Assembly (NCBI GenBank): GCA_014239505.1
Contig: JAAZYT010000046.1
Location: 1-23,243, forward strand
Direction of reading: 5' to 3'
DNA: 23,243 bases
Source of the DNA: Fidelibacterota bacterium
Lineage (GTDB): Bacteria; Fidelibacterota; Marinisomatia; Marinisomatales; TCS55
The notes under the pieces are model-generated. The model was not told the DNA's origin and did no database searches. It worked only from the letters and a program-made list of their open reading frames with translations. Shown here one piece after another: positions 16,462 through 23,243 of this stretch (position 1 is its first letter; each line of letters opens with the position of its first letter). Both the position numbers and the translations under genes were made by a program.

Positions 16462-18134
16462 AAAAATTAATTATACTCGTATTCTGTTTAAATATTGTAT
16501 TAGCTCAAACCTTGCTTCCTGGCGCTTATAAATTAAATATTTCAGATTTTGATTCTTCGGCTTATAAAGGGCTGAAAAGTAATATGATTAGTGATATAAT
16601 ACTTCAAGAAGACAAATTAGTTTGGCTTGGCACTGGTTCCGGGTTAGCTACACTAAGAGACTCTACATCTATTTTTACAATATCAAGTAAAACGGACATA
16701 TCACCAGGCCAATTAACAAATATTACTCCTACAGGTGGAGTAGTTGCTTTAACTTCTTATAGAAAGACATTGTTTGCAGCTTTTGCTACTAGTGGAGAAG
16801 ATATCACCATTGGGAACGGTTTGATTTACAGCAGTGATGCAACAGGAAATTCAATAGATTGGACTTACTTTGAACAACAAATTGATACTGAAGCAGACTC
16901 TTTAGCACCATTTGCGAAACGTTTTTTTAAAGGATTGCCAATCACTGTAAAGGAAGCAAACGTAACTTATGATGCAGCCATTTCTGGGAATTATATTTGG
17001 ATTACTAGTTGGGCAGGTGGCTTAAGGAGATATAACATTTTACAGAAAGTTTGGGAAAGAGTACCTTTACCGCAAGATAGTGACCAAATTCTTAATACCT
17101 GTGAATCATCAAGCTATAACGATACATCTGTTGGATATATTTTAAAAGATTTCTATTTAAATCCTAGAGATCCATGGGATGGATCTTCAACTAAAAATAG
17201 TGATTCAAAATTATATGGTAATCATAATCATAAAGCATTTTCTGTAATAGCTTTTGGCGATACAGTTTGGGTTGGGACCGCTAATGGTATTAACCGTGGA
17301 TTGATTGGAGAAAATGGTTGTGTAAATTGGAAACATTATACAGTAAATGATGGCTTGTCAGGTGGCTTTGTTGTTGATTTAGAAAGACAATTAGTAAATG
17401 GTCATAGCGTTATTTGGGCAGCTACCGTAACTGCAGGCCAAGGTGAAAAAAGTGGAATAAGTTTTTCAAATGATGATGGAGAAAGCTGGCACTCAACTTT
17501 AATTAATGAAAGAGTTTATAATATTACAGCTGCTGATTCAATTGTTCTTGTTGCAAGTAAATCTGGACTTTGGAAAACAGTGACAGATAACCCTCTTGAT
17601 ATAGCTAGACCATGGGCAAAATACAAACCTGCTAAACAAGCTATTCAAATTGGTTCAACAGGTACATTTGATATGGATGAGATATTAACTGATGAAGTTG
17701 TTGGCGTTTCTTATGATAATCGACCTTATTTTTCTTCTTTAGGAACTGTATGGATTGGTTCTTGGGATGGGTTAGCTCGAACACTTGATTCAAGAGGAAG
17801 TAATTGGAATATTTATAGAAGTAATTTTGATATGGGAAAGGTTTATGCATACCCAAATCCTTTTTCTCCTTTTGAGCATAATCAATTATCTGGAGATGGC
17901 TATGTGCATATCCATGCAAGTGTTAAAACATCATTCGTTGTTAAGATGGATATATATAATTTTGCGATGGAACCAGTTCTTCAAACTGAATTTGACCGAC
18001 GTCAGGCTAATACGGGTTCTATGAAATGGAATGGTAAAGATAAAAATGGACGTCTAGTTGATAATGGAACTTATTTTATTAGACTTGAATATGATCAAAA
18101 AACTAAATGGATAAAATTGATAGTAATTAAATGA
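16458..18134 (+). CDS. PorZ-like beta-propeller with T9SS C-terminal sorting domain
   Basis: A 558-residue exported protein. The signal peptide MKKLIILVFCLNIVLA is followed by Gln17, a clean VLA|Q signal peptidase I site. The body has 'two-component regulator propeller'-type repeats, seen as VWLGTGSGLATL, VWVGTANGINRG, SGLWKTV and VWIGSWDGLARTL, which is the architecture of Porphyromonas PorZ. The C-terminal part, about 460-558, begins with YAYPNPFSPF and continues through VDNGTYFIRLEY to the basic-hydrophobic end KWIKLIVIK. This matches the type A sorting domain recognised by the T9SS. PorZ is part of the cell-surface attachment complex with PorU, PorV and PorQ. Alternatively it is simply a T9SS cargo protein with a propeller, but its place between secretion genes favours PorZ. 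It overlaps both neighbours by four bases (ATGA). Confidence 0.82.
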   Translation: MKKLIILVFCLNIVLAQTLLPGAYKLNISDFDSSAYKGLKSNMISDIILQEDKLVWLGTGSGLATLRDSTSIFTISSKTDISPGQLTNITPTGGVVALTSYRKTLFAAFATSGEDITIGNGLIYSSDATGNSIDWTYFEQQIDTEADSLAPFAKRFFKGLPITVKEANVTYDAAISGNYIWITSWAGGLRRYNILQKVWERVPLPQDSDQILNTCESSSYNDTSVGYILKDFYLNPRDPWDGSSTKNSDSKLYGNHNHKAFSVIAFGDTVWVGTANGINRGLIGENGCVNWKHYTVNDGLSGGFVVDLERQLVNGHSVIWAATVTAGQGEKSGISFSNDDGESWHSTLINERVYNITAADSIVLVASKSGLWKTVTDNPLDIARPWAKYKPAKQAIQIGSTGTFDMDEILTDEVVGVSYDNRPYFSSLGTVWIGSWDGLARTLDSRGSNWNIYRSNFDMGKVYAYPNPFSPFEHNQLSGDGYVHIHASVKTSFVVKMDIYNFAMEPVLQTEFDRRQANTGSMKWNGKDKNGRLVDNGTYFIRLEYDQKTKWIKLIVIK

Positions 18135-19069
18135 TATCATATTTTAGACCACATCTAATATTTTTTTTATTTAGTCTAACTATTTTATTTGGACGAAATT
18201 ATGCATCATTTGCTGGTGGGTTTTTAAGAATGGGTTCTTCAGCTAGATCAATGGCTATGGGTAGCGGCTTTACAGCAGAAATTGATGCATCTTTCGCAGC
18301 TTATCATAATCCCGCAGCAATGGTTTTTCTTAATAAACGGCAACTTGGTTTTAGTCATCACTTTTTACCACTAGACCGAAGGTTTATGGCTGCGAATTTA
18401 TCAGCACCATTACCACCATCTGCTAGCGTTGGTTTGGCTTGGGTAAGTGCAGGGGTAGACAAAATTGATGGTCGTAGTATTGCGGGTGAACACACACAGT
18501 ACCTATCTACATCAGAGGATGCTTTCTTCATATCGTTTGCACAAAAAATACTTCCCTGGTTCTCAGTTGGTTTAAATATCAAAATATTAAACCACCAATT
18601 ACCTATGAATACAATGAATATTGCAGGTAAGGGAATGGGGATGGATTTTGGTGTTTTTATTCATTCAGAAAGTGGACCAAATCTAGCATTTATGGTTCAA
18701 GACTTGAATTCTAGATACCAGTGGAAAACTGATAAAATTTTTGAAAGAGGAAAAAATTATGTTGAGCAATTTCCAACACTTTATCGTGCTGGATCTTCAT
18801 TTATTTATAAAAGTATTTATATGACCTTAGATGCCGGTGTTGTTATGAATGGGAATGAATTACTTGGCTATACGATGCGTGTTGGAGGTGAATATTCTTA
18901 TCTTGATAACTATTATTTACGAGGTGGTTTAGGAAATGGCCGAATGTCTGTTGGGGCAGGTCTTGATTGGTCTTTATTAAAAGAAAATGATGGTCGGTTA
19001 GATTATGCATTTGTTTTTGAAAACCCAGCGGGCGCTGCACATATTTTTACATATGCTTTCACATTTTAA
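18131..19069 (+). CDS. PorV/PorQ-family outer-membrane beta-barrel (T9SS)
   Basis: The 312-residue FadL-like barrel belongs to the PorV/PorQ family. After the signal peptide comes the family opening FLRMGSSARSMAMGSGFTAE, then the YHNPAAM motif, matching the AxxNPA block of PorV. Alternating strands continue to the terminal FTYAFTF, an aromatic end typical of outer-membrane proteins. PorV shuttles T9SS substrates from the SprA pore to the surface sortase complex, and PorQ is part of that complex. I cannot say which of the two this is. The ATG overlaps the PorZ-like stop (ATGA), and the next barrel gene starts inside this gene's last 17 bases. Confidence 0.88.
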   Translation: MISYFRPHLIFFLFSLTILFGRNYASFAGGFLRMGSSARSMAMGSGFTAEIDASFAAYHNPAAMVFLNKRQLGFSHHFLPLDRRFMAANLSAPLPPSASVGLAWVSAGVDKIDGRSIAGEHTQYLSTSEDAFFISFAQKILPWFSVGLNIKILNHQLPMNTMNIAGKGMGMDFGVFIHSESGPNLAFMVQDLNSRYQWKTDKIFERGKNYVEQFPTLYRAGSSFIYKSIYMTLDAGVVMNGNELLGYTMRVGGEYSYLDNYYLRGGLGNGRMSVGAGLDWSLLKENDGRLDYAFVFENPAGAAHIFTYAFTF

Positions 19070-19895
19070 GTCAATAGTAATTGCTGTTTTTGCTTTCCAA
19101 GTATTGTTTGCTGGAACACAATTTTTATCGATTCCAACATCAGCTTATGATTTAATTTATTTTAATTCACCGTGGCGTAATCCAGCAGTATTAAATCATA
19201 TTAATAAAGTTCCTGAGCTTGGTTTAGCTTATGGAAATTGGTTGGCAGGAATTCAAAATATGGGTTTTAAATGGCGTGGCCAAATTGGCCAAAACAGTGG
19301 AGGTCTAGATTTAAGATATGTTGGTTTGAGTGACCTTGAACTACGTTCAAATAAACCTACTTCAAAGCCATTAGGATATTATAGCGCTTATGGTATTTCT
19401 GCTCGTGGAATAACCAGTCGTGAAATTGGAGCGATTAAATTCGGACTGGCACTTCAATTAATTGAACTTGAGATTTATCAGGAGAGTTCAAGAGGCGTTG
19501 CCTTTGATTTTGGTGCAACTTGGTCTATCAATGAATACTTTAAATTTAATATATCTGCTTTAAACTTTGGTCGCATGAACAAGTTAGAGTCATCAGCTCC
19601 TGAATTACCAAAACGTTTGGTAAACTCTGTTAGTTTTGATCAAAAAAGTTCTTCTCTCTTTATTGGTATAGAATCAAACAGTTTATTAAATGATATGATT
19701 TATTATGTTGGTGGAAATTCAAAATATAAAAATTTATTTTTTGGAGGAACTGCTACATCGACAAAAGGAATGAAAAGTATATCAGGTGGAGTAGGATTTT
19801 TACTAGGTATTTATACAATTACTTATGGATTTCAATGGGGTGATCATCATTTAGGAAGGCCTCAGATGTTAGATATATCAATTCGATTGCCATAA
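19053..19895 (+). CDS. Second PorV/PorQ-like outer-membrane barrel
   Basis: I place the start at ATG 19053-19055, which gives 280 residues and a good signal peptide (FKSIVIAVFAFQVLFA, cleavage likely before GTQF). The frame is open to 19005, but starting there would add residues that spoil the signal and lengthen the overlap with the previous gene. The mature protein resembles PorV/PorQ: LSIPTSAYDLIYFNSPWRNP is a variant of the opening block ending in NPA, then beta-strands follow to the C-terminal LDISIRLP. It is less conserved than the upstream barrel and fits the PorQ side of the family better. It overlaps the upstream gene by 17 bp and the deacetylase by one base (TAATG). Confidence 0.75.
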   Translation: MLSHFKSIVIAVFAFQVLFAGTQFLSIPTSAYDLIYFNSPWRNPAVLNHINKVPELGLAYGNWLAGIQNMGFKWRGQIGQNSGGLDLRYVGLSDLELRSNKPTSKPLGYYSAYGISARGITSREIGAIKFGLALQLIELEIYQESSRGVAFDFGATWSINEYFKFNISALNFGRMNKLESSAPELPKRLVNSVSFDQKSSSLFIGIESNSLLNDMIYYVGGNSKYKNLFFGGTATSTKGMKSISGGVGFLLGIYTITYGFQWGDHHLGRPQMLDISIRLP

Positions 19896-20740
19896 TGAAT
19901 CACACTATGTACAAACGAATAACTATTTTTTTATCCATTACGGTAATATTTCTTTTAATAAGTAATTTTTCCGCATTGAGAAAACTTGATCTTGCTAATA
20001 AGAAACAAGTTATAAGCGAAGATAAATTTGAGGAGATTGATTCAAGTGCATCAGAACCTGAGCTAATAAATGAGACTATCGGTACTATTGTGCTTATTAT
20101 AGATGACTTTGGTTATCGAAATGATTTGATTTCTGATGGGTTTTTAAATTTAGAGGTTCCAATAACATGCGCTATTATTCCTGGTCATCCTCAGAGTAGA
20201 ATTTTTGCTAAAAAAGCAGTGGCTGCAGGTCAAGAAGTAATTATTCATATGCCTATGGAATCAAGTGTTCTAACTTCTGGAGAAGAAGAATATAAAATAA
20301 AAATAGGTATGACTAGCGAAGAAATTGAATGGCGCATTAATGAAGTTATAAAAGAAATGCCTGAAGCCGTAGGTATGAATAATCACCAGGGATCAAAAGC
20401 TACGACAGATGGTAAAATAATGAGTGTTGTTGCCTCAGTTTTAAAAGAGAAAGATAAATATTTTATAGATAGTCGTACCGCATCAAACACAGTAGGTGAA
20501 GAGTCAATGAGATCTATTGGTGTGCCGACTGCAAGTCGCCATGTTTTCCTAGATAACAATCCATCGATTAACGAGATATCTTCTCAGCTAGATGAGTTAG
20601 TTGCCTTTGCTAAAAAAAGAGGCCTTGGGATTGGTATTGGGCATGCAAAACCAAACACTTTAAAAGTATTGCAAGATAAAATACCTGAATTATTAAAAGC
20701 TGGATACAAATTTGAATTTAGTTCATATGCAGTAAATTGA
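19895..20740 (+). CDS. Divergent polysaccharide deacetylase (YibQ/DUF610 family)
   Basis: A 281-residue protein with an N-terminal membrane anchor (about 8-26, ITIFLSITVIFLLISNFSA) and a periplasmic NodB-like TIM-barrel domain from about residue 61. Family motifs visible: IVLIIDDFGYR (Asp70, Asp71), VIIHMPME (His118), GMNNHQGS (His164), FIDSRTA and GIGIGHAKPN (His250). The family is named for its similarity to polysaccharide deacetylases, but its substrate is unproven. In other bacteria it is often found near cell-envelope and murein-processing genes. It is coupled to the second barrel through a TAATG overlap, and the NUDIX gene begins one base after its TGA, so it belongs to the T9SS transcript. 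A surface-polysaccharide role would fit, because PorZ of Porphyromonas binds an anionic LPS, but this is only inference. Confidence 0.9.
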   Translation: MNHTMYKRITIFLSITVIFLLISNFSALRKLDLANKKQVISEDKFEEIDSSASEPELINETIGTIVLIIDDFGYRNDLISDGFLNLEVPITCAIIPGHPQSRIFAKKAVAAGQEVIIHMPMESSVLTSGEEEYKIKIGMTSEEIEWRINEVIKEMPEAVGMNNHQGSKATTDGKIMSVVASVLKEKDKYFIDSRTASNTVGEESMRSIGVPTASRHVFLDNNPSINEISSQLDELVAFAKKRGLGIGIGHAKPNTLKVLQDKIPELLKAGYKFEFSSYAVN

Positions 20741-20741
20741 A

Positions 20742-21209
20742 ATGAATGAAGTAAAAGTAAGAGTAGTCGACTGTTATATCTATCGTCATACATTAGATGG
20801 AATTCGGTTTTTACTAATGAAACGTAATTTAAATAAGATATACGAACATTTATGGCAAGGAGTAGCAGGTAAAATTGAGAAGGGTGAAACTTCATCAGAA
20901 GCTGCTATTCGTGAGTTAAAAGAAGAAACTGGCCTAAGTCCTTTAAATATTTTTGTAGCAGATCATGTCAGTAAATTTTATGAAACTCATGGCGATCGTA
21001 TCAACCTTGTTCCAGTATTTGGGATTGAAGTAGATTCAGAAAACGTAATTCTATCAGAAGAACATATATCTTATAAATGGGTTGATATTGATGAAGCTAT
21101 AGAAACATTAGTTTGGAATGGTCAAAAAAAAGGAATTCAAACCGTTAATGATATGGTTATTAATAACGATGATCGTATGATTTGGTCAAAAGTTGAATTC
21201 AATAAATAA
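20742..21209 (+). CDS. NUDIX hydrolase
   Basis: A 155-residue cytoplasmic Nudix pyrophosphohydrolase. The Nudix box is complete at residues 43-65: Gly43, Glu49, Arg57-Glu58, Glu61-Glu62 and Gly64 (GKIEKGE, then RELKEETGL). The N-terminal strands VRVVDCYIYR and FLLMKRN and the Trp before the box resemble dATP/dihydroneopterin-triphosphate pyrophosphatases (NudB-like), but the substrate cannot be fixed from sequence. It starts one base after the deacetylase stop and ends 9 bp before the selenoprotein, so it is probably part of the same transcript. Together with RdgB it is one of two nucleotide-sanitising candidates in the window. Confidence 0.93.
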   Translation: MNEVKVRVVDCYIYRHTLDGIRFLLMKRNLNKIYEHLWQGVAGKIEKGETSSEAAIRELKEETGLSPLNIFVADHVSKFYETHGDRINLVPVFGIEVDSENVILSEEHISYKWVDIDEAIETLVWNGQKKGIQTVNDMVINNDDRMIWSKVEFNK

Positions 21210-21213
21210 GGAG
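21208..21213 (+). promoter_or_regulatory. Shine-Dalgarno for the selenocysteine peroxiredoxin
   Basis: AAGGAG overlaps the end of the NUDIX stop codon and stands 5 bases before ATG 21219. It marks the true start of the peroxiredoxin upstream of its in-frame TGA, showing that the reading frame before the TGA is meant to be translated. Confidence 0.75.
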
Positions 21214-21218
21214 TAAAG

Positions 21219-21671
21219 ATGTTAGAAGTTGGTACAAAAGGACCAGATTTTACACTGCCTGATCAAAATGAGGAGAATGTATCTCTTGGTGATTTTTTGG
21301 GTAAGAAAGTAATACTTTGGTTTTTTCCTAAAGCAAGTACACCTGGATGAACAATTGAAGGACAAGGGTTCCGTGATGAACTCAAAAAATTTGAAGATAA
21401 AAATACCATTATTATTGGAATGAGTGCAGACTCACCTAAAAAGCAAAAAAACTTTTGTGATAAGCAAGAATTTCAATATTTGATGCTATGTGATGAGAAA
21501 AAAGATACATTAAAAGCATATAAGACATGGGTTCCTAAGAAAATGTATGGTCGAGAATACGAAGGAATTGCTAGATGCACTTATGTTATTGATGAAAATG
21601 GGGTAATTGAGAAAGCTTATCCAAAAGTTAATGTTAAAACACACGCGAAAGATATATTAGCTGAATTATAA
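21219..21671 (+). CDS. Selenocysteine-containing peroxiredoxin (BCP/PrxQ type)
   Basis: Read straight through an in-frame TGA at 21348-21350, this frame gives a 150-residue BCP/PrxQ-type peroxiredoxin that reduces hydrogen and alkyl hydroperoxides. Residue 44 is the TGA and falls exactly at the peroxidatic Cys of the family: KASTPGUTIEGQGFRD matches the usual TPGCTxEA(C)xFRD. The N-terminus VGTKGPDFTLPDQ and the C-terminal YVIDENGVIEKAY are also canonical. A conventional call would miss the first half and report only the part starting near 21420. The resolving Cys usually five residues downstream is absent; Cys80, Cys90 and the Cys of ARCTYVID remain. A bacterial SECIS-like hairpin follows the TGA. 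The alternative, a nonsense mutation, is less likely because it would have to hit the catalytic Cys codon and leave everything else intact. Confidence 0.88.
21366..21383 (+). promoter_or_regulatory. Candidate bacterial SECIS hairpin
   Basis: GGGTTC (21366-21371) pairs with GAACTC (21378-21383), with five Watson-Crick pairs and one G-U, around the loop CGTGAT. The loop begins 21 bases after the TGA and has G as its second base followed by U. This agrees with the bacterial SECIS pattern as I know it (apical loop roughly 16-37 bases from the UGA, with a conserved G in the first two loop positions). It lies within the coding sequence, as bacterial SECIS elements do. Confidence 0.7.
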
Positions 21672-21714
21672 TATTCTTGAGAGTTGATTTACATGCTATG
21701 ATGAATTGTTTATT

Positions 21715-22335
21715 ATGAAATCACCTATTGAAGTATTTTCAAAATGGGCTGATGAAGGCCGAGATGAAGCTATGGCAAAGGGGCATGCCAGTTCCGTTAA
21801 TGCCATCCTTGATTTCACCTACAAACATATTAAAGATGCATTTTCTTTTCTTGATGCTGGATGTGGAAATGGTTGGGTAGTAAGAAAGGTTGGAAACCAT
21901 CCGCTTTGTAACAAAGCGATTGGTGTTGATGGCTCTAGATCAATGATTGATAAAGCTATTTTGATTGATAGTAAAAATACATATGAATGTGAAGACTTAA
22001 TTGATTGGATACCTGATGAAAAAGTCGATGTTATCTTTTCAATGGAAGTATTCTATTATGTTAATAACCCTAGAAAGTTAATTGATCACGTGGTGAATAA
22101 TTGGCTCAAGTCAACAGGCAGGTTGATTATAGGAATTGATTATTATAAAGAGAATAAACCAAGTGAATCTTGGCCTTTAGATTGTGGAATATCAATAATG
22201 ACTAGGTTGTCTGAGCATGAATGGAAAGAAAGCTTTAGTAAATCTGGATTAGTTAATGTTTTAACTTGGAGGGAAGGTCAAAAAGATAAATGGGGTGGAA
22301 CTTTAATATTGACCGGAGAGAAACCTAATTATTAA
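21715..22335 (+). CDS. Class I SAM-dependent methyltransferase
   Basis: I choose ATG 21715, giving 206 residues; a TTG three codons upstream (21706) is possible. Neither has a strong ribosome-binding site. Motif I FLDAGCGNG (45-53) binds S-adenosylmethionine, VDGS (Asp72) supplies the ribose-binding acid, and VIFSMEVFYYVNNP (about 106-119) is motif IV-like with its post-motif aromatic pair. The fold is that of the Methyltransf_11/25 group, which methylates small molecules, lipids or proteins. The substrate is unknown. The gene starts 43 bp after the peroxiredoxin, so it may be the last gene of the plus-strand unit. Its last 11 bases overlap the end of the convergent lipoprotein gene. Confidence 0.87.
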   Translation: MKSPIEVFSKWADEGRDEAMAKGHASSVNAILDFTYKHIKDAFSFLDAGCGNGWVVRKVGNHPLCNKAIGVDGSRSMIDKAILIDSKNTYECEDLIDWIPDEKVDVIFSMEVFYYVNNPRKLIDHVVNNWLKSTGRLIIGIDYYKENKPSESWPLDCGISIMTRLSEHEWKESFSKSGLVNVLTWREGQKDKWGGTLILTGEKPNY

Positions 22336-22996
22336 TGGGTAAATTTTGATCTAAGAAAAGACCTTGCTTCATTCCGTTAAAGAATTTTTGAAAAAATTCA
22401 AGTTCATGTACGCCCCCAGTAGATAAAATTTTGCCATCTTGCTCAACTTCTCCGCTGGCGCTTACACGAACATTCGTTTCATTATTTTCTAGTTCTGTTA
22501 AATTAATTGTAATTCTGTAGCGGTAGATTTTTGGTCCATCAGGCCCATCATCATTATCATTGAAAATCATAGGACTTGAGTCATTTCCATCGCCATCACC
22601 ATCAAGGATAGACCCTATTACAATAGCAATTAAAGTAATCGCTCCAACTGCTAGACATGCTTTTTGACCATCTGACATTCCTTCATCAGTATTTTCACTG
22701 GCTAACTCTGTTTTTTTATATTCAGTGGTGCGATTGGCTGTTATAAGACCAACATCTGAATTCAATACAGATATAGTATAATCCATATCTTGTAGTGAAT
22801 TAATAGATGCTTTTAGTACAGTTTTTAAGTCACCCGGGAAAGCTTTTGTTTCCATTGCTCTTGCAATAGAGGCAGGAGGCTTTTCGAGTCGAGGAGAATT
22901 AGCACATCCTGAGATTCCTAAAATAAGAGAACTTATTAGACAAACTAAAAGGAAACGTCCAATCTTAGATCTAGGGTTGCTAATTCTTGTTAACAT
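22325..22996 (-). CDS. Lipoprotein of unknown function with an internal hydrophobic segment
   Basis: This 223-residue protein is not recognised. The long basic N-terminus and hydrophobic stretch end in LGISGC, so Cys31 is a good lipidation site. Residues about 45-90 (for example SINSLQDMDYTISVLNSDVG and LITANRT) resemble the 'one strand, helix, then LITA' domains seen in several outer-membrane lipoproteins. Residues 112-131 form a hydrophobic segment, LAVGAITLIAIVIGSIL, unusual inside a lipoprotein. An acidic Asp/Gly/Asn-rich linker follows (132-155) and then a C-terminal beta domain (about 156-205). The ATG directly follows the stop of the upstream gene (TAAATG), so the two are co-translated. 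It converges on the methyltransferase with an 11-bp overlap and no terminator. Confidence 0.75.
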   Translation of the reverse strand: MLTRISNPRSKIGRFLLVCLISSLILGISGCANSPRLEKPPASIARAMETKAFPGDLKTVLKASINSLQDMDYTISVLNSDVGLITANRTTEYKKTELASENTDEGMSDGQKACLAVGAITLIAIVIGSILDGDGDGNDSSPMIFNDNDDGPDGPKIYRYRITINLTELENNETNVRVSASGEVEQDGKILSTGGVHELEFFQKFFNGMKQGLFLDQNLPINN

Positions 22997-23243
22997 TTAA
23001 AATTCTAATCCTTGGTAGGCATAGTCTAAAACATTTTTATTATCATCAAAAGTGATAATAACGGTTAGAGATTTTGAAGATGAAGTGTCTGATGATCTAG
23101 AACCTCCACCAGCTCCCAACCATGTGCCTATTGCCCCAAACCCAAAACCAGCCATGCTGTTAGACTTTCTTTCTCTTGATATACGATCATATACCCAGGT
23201 TTCATTCCCTTGTTTATCTTTTGAAATAATATTTGGAGCGCCT
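22997..23243 (-). CDS. BamE/SmpA-like C-terminal fragment, continues off the window
   Basis: This is the 3' end of a minus-strand gene that enters from the right edge; 81 residues plus TAA are visible, with no start. The sequence GAPNIISKDKQGNETWVYDR, and later LTVIITFDDNKNVLDYAYQG, matches the shape of the C-terminal half of BamE/SmpA/OmlA-type lipoproteins (GxPxxxxxxGxxxWxY, then LTVxFDxxxxVxDY). A Gly/Ser-rich insertion, FGFGAIGTWLGAGGGSRSS, splits the two strands and is not typical of BamE. Its stop is immediately followed by the ATG of the downstream lipoprotein, so the pair is an operon. A role in outer-membrane assembly is possible but rests only on this short match. Confidence 0.6.
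   Translation of the reverse strand, partial: GAPNIISKDKQGNETWVYDRISRERKSNSMAGFGFGAIGTWLGAGGGSRSSDTSSSKSLTVIITFDDNKNVLDYAYQGLEF

Noticed and set aside
19005..19052. Earlier start for the second barrel gene
   Set aside because: It would put 16 polar or mixed residues before the signal peptide and enlarge the overlap to 65 bp. ATG 19053 gives a normal signal peptide.
21348..21350. TGA as Trp or Gly through an altered genetic code
   Set aside because: TGA ends the amidase, cyclase, operon lipoprotein, PorZ-like and deacetylase genes at expected lengths, so it is a working stop. Only the catalytic position of the peroxiredoxin is recoded.
21420..21671. A separate 83-residue gene beginning at ATG 21420
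   Set aside because: It is the C-terminal half of the peroxiredoxin in the same frame as the ATG at 21219, with no ribosome-binding site of its own. The N-terminal half with the active site lies before it across the TGA.
1..23243. CRISPR arrays, insertion sequences, phage genes, tRNA or rRNA genes
   Set aside because: I saw no regularly spaced repeats, transposase or integrase motifs, cloverleaf-like segments or rRNA-like stretches. The only long repeat is the asparaginase tail.

Overview
The window is an AT-rich bacterial chromosome segment, tightly packed with genes on both strands. It probably comes from a marine member of the FCB superphylum (Bacteroidota and relatives); Candidatus Marinimicrobia (SAR406) is my best guess. 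The reasons are a giant SprA translocon gene with PorV/PorQ-type and PorZ-like genes, many lipoproteins, a glutaminyl cyclase, AT-rich codon use, few strong Shine-Dalgarno sites and several TTG starts. The taxon is inferred from gene content only. TAA, TAG and TGA all end genes here, so the code is standard apart from one TGA read as selenocysteine. There is no tRNA, rRNA, CRISPR array or insertion sequence that I can see, and no gene-free stretch longer than 300 bases.

Region 1 (1-5084) holds enzymes that break amide or C-N bonds: the C-terminal part of a beta-propeller/amidohydrolase (+), then on the minus strand a Tat-exported glycosylasparaginase-family Ntn hydrolase followed by a lipoprotein amidase. 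A 142-bp remnant of a second asparaginase 3' end lies between the amidase and the amidohydrolase. The amidase is therefore flanked by direct copies of the asparaginase tail.

Region 2 (5208-8314, +) is a compact run: a MATE-like membrane transporter, a gamma-carbonic-anhydrase-like hexapeptide protein, a SEC-C/transmembrane/HGH-repeat protein, a Kazal-type lipoprotein, a weak terminator-like hairpin, and the RdgB/HAM1 house-cleaning pyrophosphatase (TTG start).

Region 3 (8436-19895, +) is the main feature. It is an apparently co-translated type IX secretion system (T9SS) operon: SprA, a glutaminyl-peptide cyclotransferase, an uncharacterised lipoprotein, a PorZ-like propeller with a C-terminal sorting domain, and two PorV/PorQ-like outer-membrane barrels. 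Five successive gene junctions overlap by 1, 4, 4, 4 and 17 bp. The cyclase fits the T9SS setting because SprA and the PorZ-like protein both appear to expose an N-terminal Gln after signal-peptide cleavage.

Region 4 (19895-22335, +) continues with a divergent polysaccharide deacetylase, a NUDIX hydrolase, a BCP-type peroxiredoxin whose catalytic Cys codon is an in-frame TGA with a bacterial SECIS-like hairpin after it, and a SAM methyltransferase. Region 5 (22325-23243, -) holds a lipoprotein of unknown function and the 3' end of a protein resembling the BamE/SmpA C-terminus.
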